Shown here piece after piece: positions 42,536-49,828 of a stretch of DNA of 64,000 bases. The notes beneath the pieces are model-generated. The model was given only the letters and a program-made list of their open reading frames with translations, searched no databases and was not told the DNA's origin. Position numbers and translations under genes: made by a program. Positions within the stretch are counted from its first letter, which is position 1, and each line of letters begins with the position of its first letter. The DNA is from JBGSQR01 sp964509295. GTDB lineage: Bacteria; Desulfobacterota; Desulfuromonadia; Geobacterales; Pseudopelobacteraceae. The stretch spans positions 372,001 through 436,000 of the forward strand of contig CAZDWS010000001.1 of the NCBI GenBank assembly GCA_964509295.1, read 5' to 3'.

Positions 42536-44146
42536 ATGCGTATACTCAAGAAAATTGCCAGTATTTCCACTGTTCGCAAGCTGATGCTCTCTGCTGCACA
42601 AAATCGCGCCGGCCAATTTCTGGCTCAGGATCCGCAAACGGTGCAGCGCAAAATTTTTGCCGATCTGATCAGGACTGCCGCTGAGACACAATTCGGCCAG
42701 GAATATAACTTTTCCGAATTGGCGGGGCTTCCGTTTGATCAGGCCTATGGAAAATATCAGCAGTCTGTTCCGGTTCGAACCTATCAGGATTTTTGGGAGG
42801 AATATTTCTCTGCCTGCAGGCATGAACAGCCGGACGGCAGAAAATATCTGAATCTAAAAGATGTAACCTGGCCCGGTATAACCGAGCTGTTCTGCGAGAC
42901 ATCCGGCACTACCGCGCCGACCAAATTCATTCCGTTCTCAAACCGGATGTTCGAGGAAAACCAGCGGGCTGCACTGGACCTGATCTGCTGCTATCTGAAG
43001 GAATATCCGGACTCCGGTATTCTGAGCGGCAAAATCCTTTACATGTCCGGTTCCACCTCGTTGACCGAAATGCAGACCGGTGTGTTTTCCGGAGACATGA
43101 GCGCCATCACACTCCGTTTCCGTCCCTGGTATCTGGAGCCGTTTGTGGAGCCGTCCTTGAATATCTCCGAACTGCCCTGGGATGAAAAATTGCAGGCCAT
43201 GGCCGAGCTGTTGCTGAACGACTGCGAAATAAAGGTTGTTTCCGGCGTACCCCCATGGATTATCCTGCTGCTGAAGCGCTGCAGCGAAATCAGCGGCAAA
43301 CCTGTTAACCAGGCCCTGCCACATCTGGAGTTGATTATACATGGTGGGACAAGCATCAAGCCTTATCAAGCGGAGTTTCAGCAGCTGTTTAATGACTACT
43401 TGCCGAATTTCATCGAATTATTACCATCTTCCGAAGCCTTTATGGGATTCCAGTGCGCCGGAGATGCTGCCATGCGCCTGACACCATTTTATGGGGCCTT
43501 TTTTGAGTTTGTCCGTTTTGAGGACTTGGATGAAAACGGCAAGCCGGGCCGGTTTGCACCTGCAGTTCCGTTGGAAAAAGTGGAGGCCGGACAGCGTTAT
43601 GCCATCATCCTCAGCACCTGCTCAGGCCTCTGGCGCTATCATATCGGCGACACAATCCGCTTTACATCCCTGGCACCACATTTCTTTGAATTTACCGGTA
43701 GGGACAGGTTTCTGGACAAGCTGGAGGAAAAGGTAACCCAGGAAGAGGTTGAACTGGCAGTTGCCTGCCTTAATAATACATTCGGTTTCGGTGTCAGCGA
43801 GTTTATGGTCGGCACCGATGTGCCGAACCGGCGCCATATCTGGGTCTTGGCAGGTGAAAGAATGAGCAGTGCAGATACCGCGCTGATGGCTTCCCTGCTT
43901 GACGGGCAGCTAAAGGAAATGAACGCAGATTACGCGACGTTCAGGGATCAGGGGAGGATAGCTGCTCCGAAGCTGCTTTCCGTAAGCGGTGAAATGATCT
44001 ACAACTGGTCAAAGGATGTTCGCGGCAAGCTGGGTGGCCAATCCAAGATTCCCCATATCGACCCGACAGCGGATTGCTCCATGATCAGCAGCATCAGGGA
44101 ATATATCGAGTGTGACAGGCGGGCGTCCGGCAGATTGACCTGTTAA
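42536..44146 (+). CDS. GH3-family acyl-adenylate-forming protein
   Basis: 536 residues, with its ATG directly following the previous stop. The ATP/AMP P-loop is ETSGTTAPTKFIPFSN at about 120-135. Later motifs are LLPSSEAFMGFQ, YAIILSTCSGLWRYHIGDTIRF (pieces STCSGLWRYHIGDT), FFEFTGRDRFLDKLEEKVTQEEVE and the C-terminal RGKLGGQSKIPHI; these match the plant GH3 and bacterial GH3-like pattern. GH3 enzymes join carboxylic acids to amino acids through an acyl-AMP. Bacterial homologues are largely uncharacterised. With the hydrolase next door it may make and break an amide or ester. Expected to be cytoplasmic. A bidirectional terminator follows. Confidence 0.85.
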   Translation: MRILKKIASISTVRKLMLSAAQNRAGQFLAQDPQTVQRKIFADLIRTAAETQFGQEYNFSELAGLPFDQAYGKYQQSVPVRTYQDFWEEYFSACRHEQPDGRKYLNLKDVTWPGITELFCETSGTTAPTKFIPFSNRMFEENQRAALDLICCYLKEYPDSGILSGKILYMSGSTSLTEMQTGVFSGDMSAITLRFRPWYLEPFVEPSLNISELPWDEKLQAMAELLLNDCEIKVVSGVPPWIILLLKRCSEISGKPVNQALPHLELIIHGGTSIKPYQAEFQQLFNDYLPNFIELLPSSEAFMGFQCAGDAAMRLTPFYGAFFEFVRFEDLDENGKPGRFAPAVPLEKVEAGQRYAIILSTCSGLWRYHIGDTIRFTSLAPHFFEFTGRDRFLDKLEEKVTQEEVELAVACLNNTFGFGVSEFMVGTDVPNRRHIWVLAGERMSSADTALMASLLDGQLKEMNADYATFRDQGRIAAPKLLSVSGEMIYNWSKDVRGKLGGQSKIPHIDPTADCSMISSIREYIECDRRASGRLTC

Positions 44147-44152
44147 TAAGAA

Positions 44153-44190
44153 AAAAGCGGCAATCCCCTTCAGGACTTGCCGCTTTTGTT
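44153..44190. terminator. Bidirectional terminator between the GH3 and TerC genes
   Basis: AAAAGCGGCAA (44153-44163) pairs with TTGCCGCTTTT (44177-44187), 11 bp, with A-rich and T-rich flanks on both strands. It serves the + strand GH3 gene and the minus-strand TerC gene. Confidence 0.9.
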
Positions 44191-44206
44191 TTCTGGCCAA
44201 TTTCGT

Positions 44207-44899
44207 TTATTCGTCGGCCGCAGCCGTATTTTCCAGTAGACCGGCCTCTCTTTTCTTATGCATCCAGCCATAAGCGGTTACAGCAATTGTGAGCAATACG
44301 GCCAGGTATTCGTTACCGACCAGAAACTTTGGCAGATAATGCAAAATAGCCTGATCGGCAACAATCATTTTTCCGGATGTATAGGCGATAAGGCCTGCTC
44401 CGATATATACGATAATCGGGAAGCGATTGATCAGTTTGATAATTATGGCGCTTCCGAGCATGATAATCGGAATGGAGAGTAAAAGACCAAACATTAAAAG
44501 AGTCCAGTCACTTTTAGCAAGAGCTGCAATAGCCAGCGTGTTATCCAGACTCATGACAAGGTCAGCGATCAGAATTGTTTTTACCGCAGCACTCAATGTG
44601 TCGTGGGCATGGTGAGAGGCGTCGTCATTTTCATCGTCAACCAGTAGCTTGATTGCGATCCAGAGCAGCAGAAGACCGCCGACAAATTGCAAAAATGAAA
44701 TTTTAAGCAGTTCTACCGCGACTACTGTTAGAACAATTCTTAAAATAACTGCGAATGCTCCGCCGTATAAAATTGCAAGCCTCTGTTTGCTTTCCGGCAG
44801 GTTGCGAGCAGCCATGGCGATCACTACAGCATTATCACCAGACAGCACTATGTTGACCATAACAATCTCTAAAAGCGCTACCCAAAATTCCATCGACAT
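44207..44899 (-). CDS. TerC-family integral membrane protein (YjbE-like)
   Basis: 231 residues from the ATG at 44899 (MSMEFWVALLEIV), with AAGGGGG about nine bases upstream. About seven hydrophobic helices. Two repeated acidic motifs in the membrane are hallmarks of the family: IVLSGDNAVVIAMA near the N-terminus and LVMSLDNTLAIAALA in the middle. A His/Asp-rich cytoplasmic loop (DDENDDASHHAHD) lies between. TerC/YjbE/YkoY proteins export manganese or load metalloenzymes with it. A leader terminator lies just upstream, so expression may be controlled by attenuation. No yybP-ykoY riboswitch core was found. Confidence 0.88.
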   Translation of the reverse strand: MSMEFWVALLEIVMVNIVLSGDNAVVIAMAARNLPESKQRLAILYGGAFAVILRIVLTVVAVELLKISFLQFVGGLLLLWIAIKLLVDDENDDASHHAHDTLSAAVKTILIADLVMSLDNTLAIAALAKSDWTLLMFGLLLSIPIIMLGSAIIIKLINRFPIIVYIGAGLIAYTSGKMIVADQAILHYLPKFLVGNEYLAVLLTIAVTAYGWMHKKREAGLLENTAAADE

Positions 44900-44923
44900 T
44901 GGACCATCCCCCTTGATTGCAAT

Positions 44924-44953
44924 AAAAAACCGGTCACAATTCTGATGACCGGT
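44924..44953 (-). terminator. Intrinsic terminator in the TerC leader (possible attenuator)
   Basis: On the minus strand ACCGGTCA and TGACCGGT form an 8-bp perfect stem with a nine-base loop, followed by TTTTTT. The T tract ends 24 bases before the TerC ATG. It may end the transcript of the upstream beta-barrel gene, or act as an attenuator for read-through into the TerC gene. Either way no usual promoter spacing remains between it and the ribosome-binding site. Confidence 0.8.
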
Positions 44954-45007
44954 CAAGAATTTGATTCAGAAGAACATCATCTTATCTGATTGGTTAAAGA
45001 TGAATGT

Positions 45008-45036
45008 ATAGGCAATTGGTTTTACCAAACACCTAT
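45008..45036 (-). promoter_or_regulatory. Leader hairpin upstream of the TerC terminator
   Basis: On the minus strand ATAGG and CCTAT form an outer stem, with TTGGT and ACCAA as an inner stem around an A-rich loop. The preceding ACCAAA could alternatively pair with the same TTTGGT, so two structures compete. It lies 55 bases upstream of the terminator in the transcript. Confidence 0.35.
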
Positions 45037-45119
45037 TTTGGTTCTGAGTCAATATAGAAATGAAAAAAGTAGTTAAAAAAACTGTTGTATCAAGTAAGCT
45101 CGATCAGAAAATACCAAAA

Positions 45120-45905
45120 TCAGAATTCAACACCAACTTCGCCGAATGGTCCACCGAAATCAATCTTGGCCTTAACATCCTCCATATCGATTTTAACTTT
45201 TTCATATCGATATCCGGCAGCACCGAAGAACGGTCCGTAAGGTTTTACCTTGACTCGTCCGATCAGGTCGTAATAATGATTCTTTCCGTAAGTGATACCT
45301 CGCGCTTCTCCCTCCAGGGCAATCCACTTGATCGGCTTTACCTGAAAGCCGGCGTAAAGCATCGGCATTGGTATGATAAAAGCCTTGGATTCTGTAACTG
45401 TCTGAGTTGTAACTGAGTCCTGGCCGGTTATGCGAGCCTTGAAGTCAATTATCCGGGCATTAAGTCCCAGGTCGATGTTTAAAATTCCGGTAGTGGCAGT
45501 TTTGAGCAGTGGAATTCCGTAAAGAAAACCTACGTCATAGTGGTCCAACTTCAGTTCGGAGGTAAAAGGGACGTTTCCATTAAAGTTGACATCGCCAAAC
45601 TGGAAGGTACCATTTTTCGATCCTATTTCCTTGAAGCTCATCGGAGAGGCCATCAGGTAGATGTTGGGAAATAAAAGTGGAGTATCAATCTTGATCCTGC
45701 CCGTCAGTCTGGTTTCATTGTCGTATTTAAGGTCGTCATTGATGTTCAGGTTATCCAATGTTGAAGCGCCTTTGATAGAAAGATCACCTCCGGGTGACTG
45801 CCTCCATCCTCCGATGGAAAGTTCGATTCCAGCAGCCAGGGCGGTAAATGGAATTAGGCAAAGCCCCAACAAAATGCCAACTATCCGGATATTCAGTGGC
45901 TTCAT
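45120..45905 (-). CDS. Outer-membrane beta-barrel protein
   Basis: 261 residues from the ATG at 45905, with AAAGGAG at good spacing; the longer frame to 45965 is not supported. MKPLNIRIVGILLGLCLIPFTALA is a signal peptide (given in pieces MKPLNIRIVGILLG and LIPFTALA). The mature protein has alternating beta-strand patterns (IELSIGGWRQSPGG, LKLDHYDVGFLYGIPLL, PFFGAAGYRYEKVKID) and ends in VGVEF, a Phe C-terminus expected for BAM-assembled barrels. It resembles the TIGR04219 type of outer-membrane protein. The function is unknown. An antisense 118-codon frame overlaps it and was rejected. Confidence 0.82.
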   Translation of the reverse strand: MKPLNIRIVGILLGLCLIPFTALAAGIELSIGGWRQSPGGDLSIKGASTLDNLNINDDLKYDNETRLTGRIKIDTPLLFPNIYLMASPMSFKEIGSKNGTFQFGDVNFNGNVPFTSELKLDHYDVGFLYGIPLLKTATTGILNIDLGLNARIIDFKARITGQDSVTTQTVTESKAFIIPMPMLYAGFQVKPIKWIALEGEARGITYGKNHYYDLIGRVKVKPYGPFFGAAGYRYEKVKIDMEDVKAKIDFGGPFGEVGVEF

Positions 45906-46049
45906 TTTGATCTCCTTTAAATGGTTATTGAAGCTGTGATGATTAATTTGATGATGGTACCACAAATCAACTAGAATTTCCCCGTGATTTTAATCAAAAT
46001 GATGTATGTATCTGAAAATAGTAGAGTTATGGTTGTTGCGGATACACTG

Positions 46050-47960
46050 CTATTTTTTTCGCAATACCCGTTTGTCTCCCACCCTGATAGTGCTTTTTTC
46101 ACCGTCAAAAAATTCCAGAAGAGGAATCAGAAACTTACGGGACAGGCCGGTCAGATCACGATAAACAGTAGGGGTTATTTCGTTATTGTCCTTGAGATAT
46201 GACATAAGTTTATCTCTGAGGCTGTTCATTGATTCAGTCGAATAAAACAGGTCATTGGAAACCCTCACCACCTGACCGCTTCTGCCGGAGTTCAACAAGA
46301 TCTCCCGCACAGTTTTTTGATCACATTTCAGTTGATAGGCTATCTCATTGACTGTCGGAGGCTCAATTCCCTTTTCCTGAAGAATTGCCGTGATTTTAAG
46401 AGCCAAGCCCGGTTCTGCCGGATCCGTCCTGACCGCAATGCCTGGCAGCCGGACAATATCGCGTTCAGGGATGACCAGCCGGTCTTTTTCCAAAGCTGTT
46501 ATCAGCGGCGTAAAAAAGCGTGGATCGCTCCGTTTTGGCAGACGGGTCTTTAACTCTTCCTTTCCAATTCCGTCCTTATGAGGGTTTGCATTCAGGAAAA
46601 CAGTCACCTCATTGACAAGCCGCTCCTGAAGTTCGATGAAAGCGTTTTTTGCCAGAAATGTTCTGGGGTCACGAAGCATCTGGACCACATCTTTTGCGTT
46701 TAGAAGGGCTGTCAGAGAGGTTTCCAGCGATTTGCGCGGCATGGCAGAACGCAGGAGGATTTCTTCAAAGCTGACGCCGGAGAGCAGGCTCTGGCTGATG
46801 ATCAGAGCGGCTATTCGCTGATACTCAAGTTGTTCCAGAGAATCGAGTAGTGACAGGGCTTCTTCGGTTCTGCGTCTGCGTGATGGAGGGAAAGGGTCCA
46901 GAACTGTGCCACCTCCTACAGTTGCAGCCGGTGATGAAATACGAATTATGTATCTGTCCCCGGATGCCAACAAAACTGGTTCGTTGAGTCGTAGCTGTAC
47001 ATAAGTGCTGTCACCAGGTTGAAGAGTATTCCGGCCCAGCAGATTTACCTGGGCTTGAACTTCATAGGTTGCCGAGTGCAGGCGGACCGTTGCGCGGTTT
47101 TTTAATTCCCTGGGTGCAGAAGCCAGGTAGTCAAGGCGGACATCCACAGACTTTGTTGTTTTAAAAACGCCCCTGGGTACGACCACATCGCCACGATTTG
47201 CTTCGTTCAGGTCAATACCCTGCAGATTGACGGCCAGGCGCTGTCCGGCCTGTCCAAGATCTGTTTTATGTCCATGGGCCTGGATGCCGCGTACTCTGCC
47301 CGCCCGGCCCGATGGCAATAATTCCAGCTCGTCACCGACTTTAAGCTCACCAGAGAGTAATGTACCGGTCACCACTGTTCCAAAACCAGCCATGGTAAAC
47401 ACCCGGTCTACAGGGAGTCTAAAGCTGCCTTCAAGGTGTTTTCCAATAGCCTTTTCCGCCAGTTTTGCAAGTTCAATTTTCAAGTTTTCTATTCCTGCCC
47501 CGGTCCGCGCTGAGAGTGGAACAATCGGCGAGTCAGCCAGAAAACTGTCGGCAACAAATTCGCGCACTTCCTCGGTGACAAGGTCCAGCCATTCCTGGTC
47601 GACCATGTCGCATTTGGTCAGTGCCACCAGCCCGTTTTTGACTTCCAAAAGCTTGAGAATATCCATGTGTTCCCGTGTTTGGGGCATAATCCCTTCGTCA
47701 GCCGCTATCACCAGCATGACCAGATCCATTCCTCCAACACCGGAAACCATGGCCCGCACAAATTTTTCATGTCCGGGAACATCCACAATCCCGAAGCGTA
47801 TCTCACCCGGAAGCTCCAGGTGGGCAAACCCAAGCTCAATTGTAATTCCTCGTGACTTTTCTTCTTTTAGGCGGTCTGTGTCGATCCCGGTCAGGGCTTT
47901 GACCAGCGAAGTCTTGCCGTGGTCGATATGCCCGGCTGTTCCAAGGATTAGGTGTTTCAT
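46050..47960 (-). CDS. selB: Selenocysteine-specific elongation factor SelB
   Basis: 636 residues starting MKHLILGTAGHIDHGKTSL, as SelB proteins do. The frame could be extended 20 codons into the tRNA region without similarity. G motifs: GHIDHGKT (G1), SRGITIELGFAHL (G2), DVPGHEKFV (G3), TKCDMVD (NKxD variant, G4). Domains II-III follow, then the C-terminal winged helices (about 400-636), which bind the SECIS RNA hairpin. SelB carries Sec-tRNA-Sec to UGA codons of the formate dehydrogenase nearby. tRNA-Sec lies 28 bp upstream and selA 4 bp before that. Confidence 0.95.
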   Translation of the reverse strand: MKHLILGTAGHIDHGKTSLVKALTGIDTDRLKEEKSRGITIELGFAHLELPGEIRFGIVDVPGHEKFVRAMVSGVGGMDLVMLVIAADEGIMPQTREHMDILKLLEVKNGLVALTKCDMVDQEWLDLVTEEVREFVADSFLADSPIVPLSARTGAGIENLKIELAKLAEKAIGKHLEGSFRLPVDRVFTMAGFGTVVTGTLLSGELKVGDELELLPSGRAGRVRGIQAHGHKTDLGQAGQRLAVNLQGIDLNEANRGDVVVPRGVFKTTKSVDVRLDYLASAPRELKNRATVRLHSATYEVQAQVNLLGRNTLQPGDSTYVQLRLNEPVLLASGDRYIIRISSPAATVGGGTVLDPFPPSRRRRTEEALSLLDSLEQLEYQRIAALIISQSLLSGVSFEEILLRSAMPRKSLETSLTALLNAKDVVQMLRDPRTFLAKNAFIELQERLVNEVTVFLNANPHKDGIGKEELKTRLPKRSDPRFFTPLITALEKDRLVIPERDIVRLPGIAVRTDPAEPGLALKITAILQEKGIEPPTVNEIAYQLKCDQKTVREILLNSGRSGQVVRVSNDLFYSTESMNSLRDKLMSYLKDNNEITPTVYRDLTGLSRKFLIPLLEFFDGEKSTIRVGDKRVLRKK

Positions 47961-47988
47961 GGCGGCTGCCTTTTGGGAGAGTGTTGGT

Positions 47989-48086
47989 TGGCGGAAGCAC
48001 ATGGGAATCGAACCCACCAAGGGAATTTCTCATCCCCTTCACCGGTTTTGAAGACCGGGCCACCCACCAGTGATGGTTGTGCTTCC
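47989..48086 (-). tRNA. selC: tRNA-Sec (anticodon TCA)
   Basis: 98 bases including the encoded CCA. An 8-bp acceptor stem (GGAAGCAC at the 5' end with GTGCTTCC at the 3' end) is followed by discriminator G and CCA. The anticodon loop CTTCAAA holds TCA (plus-strand 48049-48051). A long variable arm (AAGGGGA ... TTCCCTT) and a long D-arm region are typical of bacterial tRNA-Sec. It lies between selA and selB on the same strand with 4 and 28 bp gaps, so it is probably processed from a selA-selC-selB transcript. Confidence 0.97.
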
Positions 48087-48090
48087 GTAT

Positions 48091-49518
48091 TTATTTAATC
48101 GGTGTTAATACCTGCACAGCCTCCAGAATTGAGTCAGTAAGCAGAGTAATGTCGTGATCATCAATGGTACGAATATCAAGCAAAAAGCGATCCCGGTGAA
48201 TACGGCCAAGAACAGGAACCGCTGTGCTCCTCAAAGCTTCATCAATCCGTTGCGCTGAAATTCCTTCGATGCTTAGCTCTATCTGGGTTGACGGCAATTG
48301 CAGCAATGGAAATGAGCCACCACCTACACAGGACTCTCCCTGGTGTCTGGTGAGTTTAACTATATCCGGGAATAAACGCCTGAGTCGTCTTACAAGTCTG
48401 TTGGCCCGTTGTGCAAGTGCTGCAGGTGGAGTGGTCAGCATGCGCAGCACAGGTATGGAGGTCAGTGCTTGTTTCTCATCCCGGTAAAGCCGCAGGGTCG
48501 CCTCAAGGGCAGCCAAAGAGAGTTTATCGATACGTAATGCGCGCAATAAAGGATGTTTTTTCATTGGTGCGATAACGTCCCTGTTGCCGGCAATAATTCC
48601 GGCCTGAGGGCCACCCAGTAGCTTGTCGCCACTGAAAGTAACAACTGCAGCGCCAGCTTCCAGGTAGTTCCGGATGGTCGGTTCTCCGCGAATACCGTGT
48701 GGTGCAAGATCGATCAGACATCCGCTTCCGGCATCCAGCATAACAGGAAAACCATTTTCCTTGCCCAGTACTGACATCTCGGCAATGGATACTTCTGCTG
48801 TAAAACCGATGATGGAGTAATTGCTGGTATGTACTTTAAGGAACAGGGCGGTGGATTCGGTCAGGGCACTTTGGTAATCGTGGAGATGGGTACGATTGGT
48901 GGTGCCAACTTCAACCAGAATTGCTCCGCTCTGCTTCATTACATCCGGTATGCGGAAAGAACCGCCGATTTCCACCAGTTCGCCCCGGGATACGATTACT
49001 TCGCGTCCCTGAGCCAGTGAGGATAGGGCCAGCAAAACTGCCGCCGCATTGTTGTTCACCACCAGTGCGGATTCGGCACCGGTCAATTCGCAGATGAGGC
49101 CCTCGACGTGTGAATAGCGGGTTCCGCGTTCACCGGTGTCAAGATCAAACTCCAGGTTGGAATAACCTGCAGAAGAATTGCGTATGGCTTCCACAGCTTC
49201 AGCGGCCAAAGGAGAACGTCCAAGGTTAGTGTGGATTACCACTCCGGTCCCATTGACCACAGGGCGAAGACTCGGGCGAACTCTTTTACCCAGTTCGGTT
49301 GTGATAAGGTCTATAATATTGCTTTGTGATGGAATAGTTGTTGTCTGGCCGGATGTAATTTTTTCACGAAGAGTGGCCAGCACAGCTCTGACAGCGGTCA
49401 AAACTTCTGTGCGCGGGAAATTAGGCAGCAAGGCAACATTTTCAGGCCATGCCAGTAGTGTGTCTACCTTGGGGATTTGTCTAAGCAGGTTTTGTTTATT
49501 ACCCGGATTTTCATGCAT
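48091..49518 (-). CDS. selA: L-seryl-tRNA(Sec) selenium transferase
   Basis: 475 residues. The PLP-binding Lys is K299 in SGDKLLGGPQAG. Other SelA motifs are NGTGVVIHTNLGRSPL, ELTGAESALVVNNNAAAVLL, VSRGELVEIGGSFRIPDVM and VLMLDAGSGCLIDL-type segments (VMLDAGSGCLIDLAPHG). It replaces the serine hydroxyl on Ser-tRNA-Sec with selenium from selenophosphate. selD, which makes selenophosphate, is not in this window. The stop is only 4 bp before the tRNA. Confidence 0.96.
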   Translation of the reverse strand: MHENPGNKQNLLRQIPKVDTLLAWPENVALLPNFPRTEVLTAVRAVLATLREKITSGQTTTIPSQSNIIDLITTELGKRVRPSLRPVVNGTGVVIHTNLGRSPLAAEAVEAIRNSSAGYSNLEFDLDTGERGTRYSHVEGLICELTGAESALVVNNNAAAVLLALSSLAQGREVIVSRGELVEIGGSFRIPDVMKQSGAILVEVGTTNRTHLHDYQSALTESTALFLKVHTSNYSIIGFTAEVSIAEMSVLGKENGFPVMLDAGSGCLIDLAPHGIRGEPTIRNYLEAGAAVVTFSGDKLLGGPQAGIIAGNRDVIAPMKKHPLLRALRIDKLSLAALEATLRLYRDEKQALTSIPVLRMLTTPPAALAQRANRLVRRLRRLFPDIVKLTRHQGESCVGGGSFPLLQLPSTQIELSIEGISAQRIDEALRSTAVPVLGRIHRDRFLLDIRTIDDHDITLLTDSILEAVQVLTPIK

Positions 49519-49828
49519 TCTTGATTTACCCCTGGTCAGTCTTAATTATAAGGCCTGCCTGTATCTATCAATGCAAATGGAATTATATCTAAAGCTATTT
49601 CAGAGTCAAGCTAATGCTGCTCTATAACTGGTTGATTTTTTTGAGTTAGAGATGTTATTTGAAAAACTGTTTTGAGTATTGAAGTATTCTGATAACGCGA
49701 TATAATTTAACGACAGATATCCATAATTGATTGTACTGACACGAGCATAATTTTTGTGGCCTGTGTTACAACCTGCTGAATCAGGTTGGTTTTACGAACA
49801 ATTTTAGTAAACCAGGGAGGGTACTGAA
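49519..49828. other. Divergent control region between selA and the formate dehydrogenase operon
   Basis: 310 bp without a gene. A hairpin CAACCTG-CTGAAT-CAGGTTG (49769-49788) followed by GTTTTA lies about 40 bp before the fdnG start and could attenuate transcription or be a protein site. No sigma54 -24/-12 pair was recognised. Confidence 0.5.

Noticed and set aside
44957..45119. A yybP-ykoY manganese riboswitch in front of the TerC gene.
   Set aside because: The conserved core bases of that class were not found in the leader, although a terminator is present.
45060..45416. A 118-codon + strand frame opposite the outer-membrane protein gene.
   Set aside because: It is antisense to a gene with a clear signal peptide, beta-barrel pattern and ribosome-binding site.
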